Assembly: GCA_963682025.1 (NCBI GenBank)
Contig: OY821519.1
Span: forward strand, 250,726,358-250,790,357
DNA: 64,000 bases
From: Cordilura impudica
Taxonomy: Eukaryota; Arthropoda; Insecta; Diptera; Scathophagidae
Direction: 5' to 3'
Shown piece by piece: positions 44,272 to 57,571 of this stretch. Numbering within the stretch: the first letter of the stretch is position 1; each line of letters starts with the position of its first letter. A program made the position numbers and the translations under genes. The notes below the pieces were generated by a model. The model saw only the letters and a program-made list of their open reading frames with translations. It was not told the DNA's origin and ran no database searches.

Positions 44272-47052
44272 TTGGAAAATTTACTTTTGGGAAAAATATA
44301 CTTTTATTTGAAAACTGCACTTATTTTAAAAAGAGTACTTATTAAAGTAAGTACTATTTTTAAATAAAAACTTTTTTATTAAAAAAGGGCACTTTTTTAA
44401 AAAAAAGTATTTATATAAAAAGGCTACTTTTTTATAAATGGCATTTTTTTTTACAAAGATACTTTTTGAAAATGTTTTTTTTGGAGGGAAAAAGGAACCA
44501 ATCTTGAAAAAGGTACTTATTAAAAATGGCACTTTTTGGTACTTATTTTGAAAAATGTATTTTTTTGAATTATTTTATGAATCAACATTCTTTTTTGAAG
44601 TAGGTACTTATTTGAAAAATGTACTTTTTTAAAGAAAGGACTATTTTTGATATGTATGTTTTTAAAAAATATGTTTTTTTTTTTTTGAAATAGGTACTTA
44701 TTTTAAAATATATACTTTTATTTGAAAAAGGTACATATTTTGAAAAAGGTGCTAATTAAAAAACGTACTTTTTTCAAATTGCCTTTTTCTTGATAAAGTT
44801 TTTGTATCTATTAAGAAAAGACCATTTTTATAAAAAGTATTTTATTGCAAATGTACTGTTTTAAAAAAAGTACAATTTTGAAGAAGAGATTTATTTTTTG
44901 GAAATAGAAACTCTTTTTTTTGAAAAATTAACTTTTCGAAAAATATGCTTTCTTGAAAAAGTTTGTCATTTGAATCAGGTAATTATTTTTTTAAGCATTT
45001 TTTTAAGTATGCTCTTTTTGAAAATAGTAGTTTTTTTTTAAGAAAGGGCTATTTTTAATAAGCGTAGGTTTTTTTTGTGAAAAATTTAAAAAATGTTTAA
45101 AAATTTTTAAAAATCTGCTAATTTTTTGATATTGGTTCCTTTTCTTGAAAAGAGTATTTTGTGAAAAGGTTATAGTTCCTTTAAAAAAGTGTTTATTTAA
45201 AAAAGGTACTATTTTGTAAATGGATTTTTTTTAAATGCACTGTTTTAAAAAGTACATTTTTGAAAAATGTTTTTTCAGAAATATAATTTTTTTTGATAAG
45301 GATTTTTTTTTAATAAGGATTTTTTTGTAATGGTACATATTTTGAATTGGCTATTTGTATGAGCTTTTTGTACATAGGTACTTTTTTGAAAAGGGTAATT
45401 TTATATGATGAAATTTAGTAAATAAGCTTTTATCGGCCATAGCATGAACGCTATTGAAATTAGTGAAAATCAGTTCATTTTCAGACTTAGTCCCCATACA
45501 AATGTCCCCTATGAGATCGACTTAAATTGCCATAATATCAAAATTATCATATGGATACCTGTAAAATTGGGTTTGTGTATGTTTATTGCATCCATTAAAC
45601 AGTAGTCCATAAATAAACCCTATAGGACAATTCATATATAGCCCCCATATGAAGCTGTTCTCGATCTTCACTTAAATCTTTCAAAAAACAAAATATTGCA
45701 CGGATTTTGCAATACCACATATGATCAGAATCTGTTCATTTTTCGATATAGTCCCCATATAAATAAAGCATCCTATATGAACTTCTTCATATCCGAAGGC
45801 AAAAAAAATTAATAGCAATGCCACTCAAATTTGGGTTATGCTTATTTTCTGTATCTAATTAGTTGGACCGAAGAGATAGGTTTTCTAAACGTATGATATA
45901 AGGTATCGTATAGTCGGTTTAGACCGACTGTAATTTTCTTACTCGTTTTAAAAGTATTTATATAAAAATGGCACTTTTTTAAGCGACTTTTTTTTATAAA
46001 TGTGCTGTTTAAAAAAAGTACATACTTAAAAGTGGTACTCTTTTTGGGATTAGTACATTTTATAAAACGGTATTTTTTTGTGAAAAATTCACTTTCTTTT
46101 TTAGAAAAAGTACTTGTTAGAAATGTTATTTTTTGGAAAATTGCCATTTTTTTTTTTAAATTGACTATTGTGAATTGTCTTTTTTTTTTTTTTTTTTTGA
46201 AAAATGTAATATTTTTGTAAAAGGTACTTTTATAAATTAACTTACTTTTGTTTAAATAGATAGTTTTTTGAAAAAAGTACTTCTTTTTACATATATTTTT
46301 ATTTGAAAAATGTATTTTTTTTTATAAAAGTATGCATTAAAAAAGAAATTTTTTTGAAATTGCTACATTTAATTGAAAAGAGTACATTTTGAAAAAAAAA
46401 AGTTTTTTTTTAAAAAAATTAATATACTTTTTAGAAAGAGTACTTATTAGAAATGTTACTTTTTGGAAAAATTACACTTTTTTTTTTGAAAAATTGACTA
46501 TTTTGGAATTTTTTTAAATGCGATATTTTTGAAAAAGGTACTTTTATAAATTAACTTACTTTTGTTTAAATAGATAGTTTTTTGAAAAGACTACTTCTTT
46601 TTATATATAATTTTATTTGAAAAAGGTAGTTTTTTTTTTTATAAAAGTATACATTAAAATCAAGGTTCAGAAAATACACACATGAAACACACAATGTTCT
46701 GTTCAAAAGCAGCCAACACATATCTTTATTTTCATAGCAATTATGTGCGTTTCTATATTTTCTACGGTGCCCAACACAACCATGACTGTGTTCGTTTTAA
46801 TATTTCGTTATTTACACGAACATTTTTGTATCACATACTTTTTGCTTCAATCACACAAAAAGCACACATTTTTGAGTGTTGCTTTATTTGAAGTTCATGT
46901 TCTGGTACGTGTAGTGAAAAAAAACACAGAACATGTACAATAAACAGGTTCGAGTTCAGTTATATTTTAAGTCGTGTTGTGGCTCGTGTAGTAAGAAAAA
47001 AGACAACATGTACAATAAACAGGTTCGAGTTCAGTTATATTTTAAGTCGTGT
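44269..47052. repeat. Long palindrome, left arm (2.78 kb)
   Basis: Reverse complement of 47178-49961; every matched position pair sums to 94230. Four pairs of open frames on opposite strands translate identically in the two arms (for example 45842-46147 and 48083-48388), and no difference was seen by eye. The arm contains satellite, the dispersed-repeat fragment 45407-45947 and half of a hAT foldback element. Confidence 0.92.
45407..45947 (+). repeat. (GTCC)n dispersed repeat, 5'-truncated
   Basis: It starts at the GATGAAATTTAGTAAATAAG block and keeps the TATCGGCCATAG, CCCCATACAAATG and terminal TAGTCGGTTTAGACCGACT hairpin blocks, ending CTTACTCG. The GTCC run and 5' end are missing. Confidence 0.8.
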
Positions 47053-47569
47053 TTAAAACAGAACATGTACAATAAACAGGTTCGAGTTCAGTTATATTTT
47101 AAGTCGTGTTTAAAATATAACTGAACTCGAACCTGTTTATTGTACATGTTCTGTTTTTTCTCACTACACGAGCCACAACACGACTTAAAATATAACTGAA
47201 CTCGAACCTGTTTATTGTACATGTTGTCTTTTTTCTTACTACACGAGCCACAACACGACTTAAAATATAACTGAACTCGAACCTGTTTATTGTACATGTT
47301 CTGTGTTTTTTTTCACTACACGTACCAGAACATGAACTTCAAATAAAGCAACACTCAAAAATGTGTGCTTTTTGTGTGATTGAAGCAAAAAGTATGTGAT
47401 ACAAAAATGTTCGTGTAAATAACGAAATATTAAAACGAACACAGTCATGGTTGTGTTGGGCACCGTAGAAAATATAGAAACGCACATAATTGCTATGAAA
47501 ATAAAGATATGTGTTGGCTGCTTTTGAACAGAACATTGTGTGTTTCATGTGTGTATTTTCTGAACCTTG
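46661..47569. mobile_element. hAT foldback element with two right halves
   Basis: Both ends read CAAGGTTCAGAAAA inward. The flanks are ATTAAAAT on the left and ATTTTAAT on the right, reverse complements rather than a direct duplication. So this copy did not arise by transposition: it is the right half of the 42978-43831 element joined head to head. The palindrome turns round at 47053-47177, itself a hairpin of the internal unit. Confidence 0.85.
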
Positions 47570-49961
47570 ATTTTAATGTATACTTTTATAAAAAAAAAAA
47601 CTACCTTTTTCAAATAAAATTATATATAAAAAGAAGTAGTCTTTTCAAAAAACTATCTATTTAAACAAAAGTAAGTTAATTTATAAAAGTACCTTTTTCA
47701 AAAATATCGCATTTAAAAAAATTCCAAAATAGTCAATTTTTCAAAAAAAAAAGTGTAATTTTTCCAAAAAGTAACATTTCTAATAAGTACTCTTTCTAAA
47801 AAGTATATTAATTTTTTTAAAAAAAAACTTTTTTTTTTCAAAATGTACTCTTTTCAATTAAATGTAGCAATTTCAAAAAAATTTCTTTTTTAATGCATAC
47901 TTTTATAAAAAAAAATACATTTTTCAAATAAAAATATATGTAAAAAGAAGTACTTTTTTCAAAAAACTATCTATTTAAACAAAAGTAAGTTAATTTATAA
48001 AAGTACCTTTTACAAAAATATTACATTTTTCAAAAAAAAAAAAAAAAAAAGACAATTCACAATAGTCAATTTAAAAAAAAAAATGGCAATTTTCCAAAAA
48101 ATAACATTTCTAACAAGTACTTTTTCTAAAAAAGAAAGTGAATTTTTCACAAAAAAATACCGTTTTATAAAATGTACTAATCCCAAAAAGAGTACCACTT
48201 TTAAGTATGTACTTTTTTTAAACAGCACATTTATAAAAAAAAGTCGCTTAAAAAAGTGCCATTTTTATATAAATACTTTTAAAACGAGTAAGAAAATTAC
48301 AGTCGGTCTAAACCGACTATACGATACCTTATATCATACGTTTAGAAAACCTATCTCTTCGGTCCAACTAATTAGATACAGAAAATAAGCATAACCCAAA
48401 TTTGAGTGGCATTGCTATTAATTTTTTTTGCCTTCGGATATGAAGAAGTTCATATAGGATGCTTTATTTATATGGGGACTATATCGAAAAATGAACAGAT
48501 TCTGATCATATGTGGTATTGCAAAATCCGTGCAATATTTTGTTTTTTGAAAGATTTAAGTGAAGATCGAGAACAGCTTCATATGGGGGCTATATATGAAT
48601 TGTCCTATAGGGTTTATTTATGGACTACTGTTTAATGGATGCAATAAACATACACAAACCCAATTTTACAGGTATCCATATGATAATTTTGATATTATGG
48701 CAATTTAAGTCGATCTCATAGGGGACATTTGTATGGGGACTAAGTCTGAAAATGAACTGATTTTCACTAATTTCAATAGCGTTCATGCTATGGCCGATAA
48801 AAGCTTATTTACTAAATTTCATCATATAAAATTACCCTTTTCAAAAAAGTACCTATGTACAAAAAGCTCATACAAATAGCCAATTCAAAATATGTACCAT
48901 TACAAAAAAATCCTTATTAAAAAAAAATCCTTATCAAAAAAAATTATATTTCTGAAAAAACATTTTTCAAAAATGTACTTTTTAAAACAGTGCATTTAAA
49001 AAAAATCCATTTACAAAATAGTACCTTTTTTAAATAAACACTTTTTTAAAGGAACTATAACCTTTTCACAAAATACTCTTTTCAAGAAAAGGAACCAATA
49101 TCAAAAAATTAGCAGATTTTTAAAAATTTTTAAACATTTTTTAAATTTTTCACAAAAAAAACCTACGCTTATTAAAAATAGCCCTTTCTTAAAAAAAAAC
49201 TACTATTTTCAAAAAGAGCATACTTAAAAAAATGCTTAAAAAAATAATTACCTGATTCAAATGACAAACTTTTTCAAGAAAGCATATTTTTCGAAAAGTT
49301 AATTTTTCAAAAAAAAGAGTTTCTATTTCCAAAAAATAAATCTCTTCTTCAAAATTGTACTTTTTTTAAAACAGTACATTTGCAATAAAATACTTTTTAT
49401 AAAAATGGTCTTTTCTTAATAGATACAAAAACTTTATCAAGAAAAAGGCAATTTGAAAAAAGTACGTTTTTTAATTAGCACCTTTTTCAAAATATGTACC
49501 TTTTTCAAATAAAAGTATATATTTTAAAATAAGTACCTATTTCAAAAAAAAAAAAACATATTTTTTAAAAACATACATATCAAAAATAGTCCTTTCTTTA
49601 AAAAAGTACATTTTTCAAATAAGTACCTACTTCAAAAAAGAATGTTGATTCATAAAATAATTCAAAAAAATACATTTTTCAAAATAAGTACCAAAAAGTG
49701 CCATTTTTAATAAGTACCTTTTTCAAGATTGGTTCCTTTTTCCCTCCAAAAAAAACATTTTCAAAAAGTATCTTTGTAAAAAAAAATGCCATTTATAAAA
49801 AAGTAGCCTTTTTATATAAATACTTTTTTTTAAAAAAGTGCCCTTTTTTAATAAAAAAGTTTTTATTTAAAAATAGTACTTACTTTAATAAGTACTCTTT
49901 TTAAAATAAGTGCAGTTTTCAAATAAAAGTATATTTTTCCCAAAAGTAAATTTTCCAAAAA
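47178..49961. repeat. Long palindrome, right arm (2.78 kb)
   Basis: Mirror image of 44269-47052. The sequence continues without interruption past 49961 into more satellite, so this arm is likely the original orientation and the left arm the inverted copy. Confidence 0.92.
48283..48823 (-). repeat. (GTCC)n dispersed repeat, mirror copy
   Basis: Exact inverted counterpart of 45407-45947, produced by the palindrome. Confidence 0.85.
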
Positions 49962-50170
49962 TTACTATTTGCAAAAAAAAAAGTATGATAATTGATAAAA
50001 ATTACCTTTTTCAAAAAAGTTCCTATTTCCACAAAAATACTTTTTTCAAAAATTTACTTTTTTTAAAAACAGTAGATTGTAAAAAATGCCTTTTACAAAA
50101 AATAACCTTTTTTAATAAGTACTTATTTTAACTAATATCACTTTTTCATGAAAAAGTACCAATTAAAAAA
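49962..50170. repeat. A+T satellite continuing beyond the palindrome
   Basis: TTTTTCAAAAAAGTACC-type units with no mirror on the left side, marking the outer limit of the rearrangement. Confidence 0.7.
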
Positions 50171-50214
50171 ATTTACCGTTTTTTATAAATACTCTTGTTC
50201 AAAATAGGCAAATT

Positions 50215-50390
50215 TAAAAAAGATAGCCAATTCAAAAACCGCCAAATCAAAAATTGCCGAAACCGAAAATAGGGAAAAACCATAAATCGCCAAAAACAAA
50301 AGTTTTCAAAATCAAAATCGGCCAAGTCAAAAATCGCGAAAGCAAAAATTGCCAATTTCAAAAATCTCTAAAACAAAAAATTGCCAAATG
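50215..50390. repeat. Degenerate minisatellite AAAATCGCC-type, short
   Basis: Units such as CCAAATCAAAAATTGCC and AAAATCGGCC, the same family as 3232-3690. Confidence 0.75.
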
Positions 50391-51799
50391 ATATTCTAGT
50401 CTATACATATATATTAAAATATTTATTTAAAGCTGCAACAATCTTTTCGCTCCCAAGATGGAGTTATAGAAAAATAATATTTTTTAAATAAATTTAAATA
50501 AAAACTATTTTTTCAAAAATAAACTAATGAAAAATTTCGATTAAATCATATCATAATATTAATAAAGTACTTTTTTGAAATGGCGCTGTTTTTAAAAATA
50601 TTTTTTTAATTAATTTGATTTGTTCAGCTTGAGGTCATAAAATTTTTAATAAAATAATAAACAAAAAAGGTTTTTTTTTTCGTAAAAAAAATTTCAGAAT
50701 TCAACCTCAATAAATGTGTATAATTGTTAATTGAAGTTAATAAAGTAATTTTATATAGTGGTTCTATTATGAACCAGGAACTATTAAGAAAAGAGGTACT
50801 TTTTTGAATATGGTTCAATTATTGATAAACGTTCTTTTGGTAAAAGGTACTTTTGCAAAAAAAAAAAAAAAAAAAAGCTCTTATTCATTAGATAACCAAA
50901 AGCGTCTTCATTTATATCCTATTAAGCAACTAAGTTTACATAAAACTTAATAAAGAACCTTGAAACATTATAAAATTATTAATATTTTCACTTTCTGTAC
51001 AAATGGCCCCTCTTACTAAACGCCTCTGTTCTACTCATAGCAATATAAGCCCAGGATTGGATATTTTCTTAAGCTTTTTCAGAATTATATATATTTCAGT
51101 TAATAAGAAATTTGTGGGTGTGTTTCATGACTTATTCATAGTTTCTGCATTTGCTTAACGATTTATGTTTTTAAATAATAGTCTAAAACTTTATATGCGA
51201 AACTAACTAACATCATTAGAATTCAATGAAATGATTATCCTTTTTTCAACTTCACCAAATTTCCCATCATGTTTTAGTTCGTGTTTATGTAAGTAATTAC
51301 TAGTTAAGTACATAAATAACATGTAAACGAATTCATTTTCCCCCCACACGAAAACCAATAAGAAGAAAATTCCCATCTAAGTGAAAAACCTCTGGAAACT
51401 AAAATACGCTAAAAAAAAAACAAACATGTCATATTGATGAGAGAGATACAAACAAAATTAACTTTGTACATTCTTTTTGAACATCATACACATCGTCAGG
51501 CTAAATTTTTCGAACTGTTTTAAGTCGGAAGTGCGTGTTTGAGTACGGTTATATGGTTTAACACACTAACACATGCACACGCACACACTCGCATTATGCA
51601 CAAAGAAACCAAATGATACACGCATTTTACATCCATCCATATCGTAACAACAGACAGTTTTAACTACTTCTACTCGTTAGTGTGCTTACATATACTCGTA
51701 TGCATCAACAAACGCGTGCTTAGTTAACGTTTTACGATATACAGAATCGTAAAAGTGTTCCTTCATTAATTATTTAATTAATAAATCAAAAAATGGTTT
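50391..51799. other. No gene recognised
   Basis: Spacer with an A-run of about 20 at 50859-50876 and an ACACGC/CACACT-rich patch at about 51563-51600. No coding feature or transposon end recognised. Confidence 0.4.
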
Positions 51800-52343
51800 T
51801 GGAGTGAAAAAGAAGTACATTTTCTTCAAAATGGTAGCTTTTTTAAAAATAGAGACTTTTTTCTAAAAAAAAACGTACCTTCTCTTAAAAAATGTAAATT
51901 ATTTTAGATAAAATTTTTTTAAACATCCTTTAAAGTAGAAATCTTTTTGAAAGTTCGCTTTTATAAAGAAGTAATTTTAGAAAATTAGATTTTCTTAAAA
52001 AAATACCTTTAAAAAAACAAATTTAAAAAAAAATTTGTTTTCTTAATAAATACTTTTTGTTAATAAAAGCACCTTTCTTCAAAAAAGTATCATTACTTCA
52101 TAAAATTTTGTCTTTAAAAAGTACCTTTTCTCAAAACAGCTAAGTTTAAAAAAAAAAAAGTACATTGATATAAAAATTTAAAAAAATGCCTTTTCTTCGT
52201 AAAAGTACCTTCTCTCAAAAAAAGTATCATTACGTAGAAAAACTATGTTTTTAAAAAGTGCCATTTCTTGAAGAAGCGAAGCTTTCTATAGTACCTTTTC
52301 AAAAAAAATTATCTTTTCTTAAAAAGTACCTTTTCTTAGAATC
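51800..52343. repeat. 18-bp A+T satellite, CTTTTCTTAAAAAAGTACC orientation
   Basis: Satellite into which the Jockey-like LINE inserted; it resumes at 53711. Confidence 0.8.
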
Positions 52344-52352
52344 ACATTTCTT

Positions 52353-53441
52353 GAGAAGATTGTCACCAATCTTGGAAATATTCAACATCATACCTGAATA
52401 CCAATTTGGTTTCAGGCATAATCACGGCACTCCTGAGCAATGCCATCGTATAGTAGCCTTTATAAGGGATACCTTGGAGACAAAAAAGTATTGCTCTGGC
52501 GTCTTCTTAGATGTGCTACAAGCATTTGACAAAGTCTGGCATAATGGCTTATTTTTCAAACTTAAGAAACTGCTTCCAACACCATTTTATTTGCTATTTA
52601 AATCGTATTTAAGTGAGCGACATTTCTACATGACCAAAAATCACAAATTTATAGTATCAATGCAGGCGTTCCGCAAGGCAGCGTTTTGGGGCCAATACTT
52701 TATACAATAGTTACATCAGATATGCCTATTACTGACAACGTTTTCATTGCAACTTACGCCGATGATACAGCAATATTAGCTTCCAGCACTTGTCCCATTG
52801 AAGCTTCACATCTTGTACAAATAGAACTGGATAAAATTGAAAACTGGCTAAACAGATGGAACATTAAAGTCAACACTGAAAAATCAGCTCATGTTATATT
52901 CACTTTACGAAAGGGTAGCTGTCCAAGTTTGTCTATTAACAGTAGTCAAATTCCTCAAAAACAGAGTGTAAAATATCTTGGGCTTCATATTGACAAAAGA
53001 TTAACATGGAAAGATCACATCAAAGCCAAGAAAGAACATTTAAAATTAAAAACTATTCGTTTCTATTGGTTATTAGGACCTAAGTCACAACTACATCATG
53101 AAACCAAGGTAGTCATATATAAAACTATCCTTAAGCCAGTATGGACGTATGGAATACAGTTGTGGGGAACAGCCAGCAATTCAAATATTGAGATATTACA
53201 ACGATATCAAAATAAAACTCTAAGGTCAATTGTCAATGCTCCGTGGTTTGTATCCAATAAAATCATACATAATGATTTATTTATTCCAAAGGTGAAAGAT
53301 GAAATCAACAGATTTAGTTCAAATTATATAAAAAGATTAAGTAATCACTGCAACCCACTGGCTATATATTTACTCGATGACTCTGAAGAAGTAAGAAGGC
53401 TTAAGCGGCATCTGTACTTGATTTACCATTCCGTTAAATAA
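52353..53441 (+). pseudogene. Jockey-type reverse transcriptase, C-terminal part
   Basis: It begins at the palm/finger block IIPEYQFGFRHNHGTPEQ, then FLDVLQAFDKVWH (catalytic Asp), then PFYLLFKSYLSERHF. Near 52660 the frame shifts; the next frame carries NAGVPQGSVLGPILYT, the YADD catalytic box (52755-52766), IKVNTEKS, KYLGLHIDKRLTWKDHI, and the thumb/C-terminal part WTYGIQLWGTASNSNIEILQ ... NDLFIPKVKDEI, ending at a TAA at 53439. No RNase H domain, as in Jockey-clade elements. Endonuclease and ORF1 are missing. Apart from the single frameshift the remaining part is well preserved, suggesting a fairly recent insertion. Confidence 0.9.
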
Positions 53442-53702
53442 AAAGAAAAATTTAATACTCTCAAAATGTAATTTCTTGTTAAATTATTAATATTCTTTCA
53501 TTTTGTAAAAACTCATTTTTAATATATTTTTGTAAATAATTATCTTAGACATTTGCAAATATCTCTAATTTCCTATTGCTAATATGTTGTTGTTCTCAAT
53601 GGAGTCCAACAACAAATTTAAATATTTAAATGCATCTAATTTGCTTATTATCCTTAAATGGATAGATTGTAAATAAAGTTTGTTATGAAAAAAAAAAAAA
53701 AA
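52353..53702 (+). mobile_element. 5'-truncated Jockey-clade LINE
   Basis: The insertion of about 1.35 kb starts inside the reverse transcriptase gene and ends in a 15-A tail (53688-53702). It has an untranslated region of about 245 bp with AATAAA at 53672. ACATTTCTT lies on both sides (52344-52352 and 53702-53710), a likely target duplication, although the satellite also contains similar words. It splits an 18-bp satellite array. The 5' truncation, poly-A tail and direct flanks are typical of target-primed insertion. Confidence 0.88.
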
Positions 53703-53710
53703 CATTTCTT

Positions 53711-55620
53711 AGAAAAGTACATTTTCTTAACAAATAACTTTTATAGAAACACGTTTTCTTAAAAAGATTTCTTTTCCAACAAGGCAATTTTCATAAAAAT
53801 GTACCTTTTCTTAAATAAGGTATTTTTCTTACTGAAGAACATTTATAAAAAAAGTAAATATTATTGAAAAAGTATCTTTATTTTGTTAAGAAAATGTACT
53901 CTTTCTTAACAAAGGACCTTTTCTTAAAAAAGTACCGTTTCTGAAAAAAGTACCTTTTGTGAAAGAAGTACATTTTCCTAAAAAAGTACTTTACCTAAAT
54001 AAGTACCTTTTCTTTAAAAATACCGTTTCTTAACAAGTAGCTCTTCATAAAAATGTCCTTAGCTTAAAAAAAATGCCGTTTCTTTTCGTTTTTCAAAAAG
54101 TACATTTTTTTAGAAAGGTACCTAAAAAAAAGTACATTTTTTAAATACTTTTTCTTAAAGAAATGCTTTTTCTTATACTAGTACATTTTCTTAAAAAACT
54201 GCTCTTCCTAAAAAAATTCATTTTCTTAGTTAAGTACCCTTCTTAAAAATACCGTTTCTTAAAAAAATTAATTTCCTTTAAAAAATACTTTTTCTGAAAT
54301 AAGTACCTTTTCATAAAAAAAAATCTTTTGCTAAAAAAGTCACTTTTCTTCCAGAATTACCTGTCGTGAAAATGTATCTTTTTCTTAAAACAGTACATTT
54401 TTTTATAAAAGTACATTTCTTTAAAATGTAGCCTTTATAAAAATAATGCCCTTTCTAAACAAGTATATTTTCGTAAAAAAGTACTTTTTTTTTAAAGAGT
54501 ACCTTTTCCTAAAAAAGTAGATTCTTTATTTAAAAAATACATTTCAAAAAGGTCCTTTTCTTATTAAAGTACTTTTTAGATCGTCCCTTTCTTGAAAATT
54601 TAACTTTTTATAAAAAAGTTATTTTTTTTTACTACTTTTTCGTCAAAACGTGTATCTTTTTTAAAGTAACTTTTCTTTAAAAACATGTATTTTCTTATAA
54701 AATTAACTTTTCTAAGAAAGGAAATTTGTGTGAAAAAGTGTATTTCCTTTTCCTATAAAACGAATTTCATTAAAAAAAAAAATACATTGTCTTAGAAAAG
54801 TAGCTTATCTAAAACGTACCCTCTCTTAAAAATCACATTTTCTTAAAAAAAAGTTCGCTTTCTTATTCAAAAAACTTTTTAAAAAAAGGTATTTTTCTTA
54901 AAAAGGTAATATTTCTTAAAAAATTAATTCTTCTTAAAGAGTACCGAACTTCATTATCAAAAAAAGTACATTTTCTTTTAGAAAGTACCTTTTCTTAAAT
55001 ATTTCCTAGGAAAGTACACTTTCTACAAAAAAGCACATTTTCTCAAAAAAGTACCTTTTCTAAAAATAAATTACCTTCTTAAAAAGTTAGTTTTCATGAA
55101 AAATTTGTTTTCTTAAAAATTTACCTTTTGTAAAAAAAATCACCCCAAAGGAAGTAATTTAGCTTAAAAACGTAGCTTTTCACAAAACACTACTTTTCTT
55201 AAAAATACCATTTCTTAAAGAACTACCTTTTCTTAAAAAAGTGTATTTTCTTAAAGAAGTGCCTTTTCGTAAAAAAGTACCTGTTTTTAAAAAGTTCCTT
55301 TTATTGGGTCCTTTTTCTTAAAATGTCAGCTTTTCTTATAAAAGTATATTTTATTAAAAGGGTGCCGTTTCAAAAAAAGTACCTTTTCTTAAAAAAGTAC
55401 CCTTTCTTAAAAAATTAACTTTTCTTGAAAAAGTACCTATTTAGAAGGTCTCTTTTCTTCAAAATTTTACTTTTCTGTTAAAATTATCTTTTCTTAAACA
55501 GGTACCGTTTCTTAAAATAGTATATTATCTTAGAAAGGTACGTATTCTTAAAAAGGAACAGTTTCAAAAAAAAAAGTACTTGTTAAAAAGAAGAGCTTTT
55601 TCTGGAAAGATATTATTAAA
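53711..55620. repeat. 18-bp A+T satellite, CTTTTCTTAAAAAAGTACC orientation
   Basis: About 1.9 kb of regular satellite in which most units keep GTAC, an A run and TTTTCTT. Orientation is opposite to 61475-64000. Confidence 0.85.
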
Positions 55621-57262
55621 ACAATATTTTAGTACCTTTTTAGGTCCTTTAAAATAATTTTTATTTTTTTTTTAAGAACTAAAATTTGTGCTATTAATGG
55701 AAATAGTTGTTAGTTTAGATTTATAGAAAAAAACATTTGGCGAAATTATTTATTAAAAAATGTACTGAAAAATATAACCATTTTGTAAAAAGTATTAAAC
55801 ATTTTTGACCCCAAAGAAATGACTCTTTAATTCTGCATTGACACTAAAACACGCTCTGAAACACGCACTACAGCCGTCAAAGAAAAAAAAACTTTCATAT
55901 CATCATCACCAAAAAAAAATTAGAAAATAAAAAGCCAACTTATCAACTCTTAAAACTCTAATGAAGATTATTGTTGTCGGTTGATGTGTTGTGATGTTGA
56001 GACACGTTCGCCTAAACAGGACAGAACAAAACAGAACAAAACAGAACAAAACTCTAACGAATGAAATACGAGTACAAATAAAGTCACACGTGAGTATTTC
56101 AATTCAAATCTTCATTTCCACATCCTCTTTACACGTTTCCCATACTCATTTGTTCTATTTTGTTTGCATGGCATGCTTGTTTATCAATTAAACTGACCAA
56201 ATAATAAAAATTTTTACATTTAGTTGGTTTTCAGGTTTGTTGATGATTATCTTCTCTAAATACGGCTGAGGACAATTTAAATGTGAAAATGTTTGTTTGT
56301 TTTTGTGAAAAATAATTTTGTGGAAACCCACAAAATTTGTTGTGTAGGCCAGTGGCATAAAGTTGGTTAATTGTTGTTCATTTTTTTTTTTTTGGCTTTT
56401 TTTTGATATTAATGTCACTAAAACACGCAATTGACAATTATGTCTATTTTTGGGTGAAATTGTTTTTGACAAACCAACAATTTGTTAACAAAACCTATAA
56501 TTATTTTGAAGTGTGTGTTTAATTCAAGGTATGAATAAATAATTATATACATATTTTATATTAATATTTTTTTTATATTAATATCATTTTCTTAGATGAA
56601 ATTTTCTATGATTTTCATAACCGGAAACGATTGCTTTTTATGAAAAATCATATTTAAAATCGTGCTCATAAATATCAAAGGCACAAGTCAAACAAAACCG
56701 ATTATTGAACCCCTAAATGTTTTAAGACTGCCGTCAAATTATTTAATGTGAATTTCAATTTTAATTTTGTACATAAAAAAATAAACACCGAATCATGATC
56801 AATCGGCCGGTCAATATTATTGAAGTCACAAAAAGCCTGTATCATAAATGAATATTAAATCATATTCCAAATGTCTGTTGGAATAGCTTCGTAAACAGCA
56901 TAATTCTTAAATTTTTTCAAGATCGGTGTATCGGTGTTTTGCTTACTTACGGCTTTAATGTAACTATATTTCAACTAATTTCAATAAAACACATTTTTTA
57001 TCAGCTCAGCCAATAAATTAAGGCATCAAATGATGTTTCTAGTTCTTTCAAAAAAAAAAAATAATATTAATTAAGATAAAAATTTGACAAACTTGCTCTC
57101 AAGCTTAAAATAAGTAATTTTCGGACATTTTTTCCAATTGTCTCCGATGACTTTGCGACAATCATCAAATCGTATGCTAAAGTTCACAAATGAAGAGCGA
57201 AATGATTTATTGAATAATCATTTGCATTTCAGTTTAATTTAAGTTAACAAGAGAGATACAGT
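55621..57262. other. No gene recognised
   Basis: Spacer. A short tandem repeat of the 10-mer CAGAACAAAA (three and a half copies) lies at 56020-56050. Overlapping frames near 56000-56470 show no family resemblance. Confidence 0.4.
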
Positions 57263-57571
57263 CCCAGTATGCATTGAAAAATTATTTCTCCAATGTTGGA
57301 GAAAAGTTAAGTTCTCAAATTGATATCTAATATAATTCTCAACTTGAGTTGAACAATTTTTCTCATTGTTTGCTTTCAACTTGATATCAAGTTGAGACTT
57401 AAAATTTTTTCCAATCTTTGAGAAATATTTTAACATCAATTGGATAACCAACACTTTTCTCCACTTGATATCAAACTTTTTCTCAACTTGAGTACGATTT
57501 GTGTTGAGTTTGAGATATTATTTACAACTTTTGTATTCTCGTATGGCAGCGCTGTTCATTTCTCACAGTAA

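Noticed and set aside
43549..50131. Several open frames of 60-100 codons repeated on both strands
   Set aside because: They are mirror translations of the same palindrome and satellite; composition is Lys/Phe/Ser low complexity and they do not match proteins.
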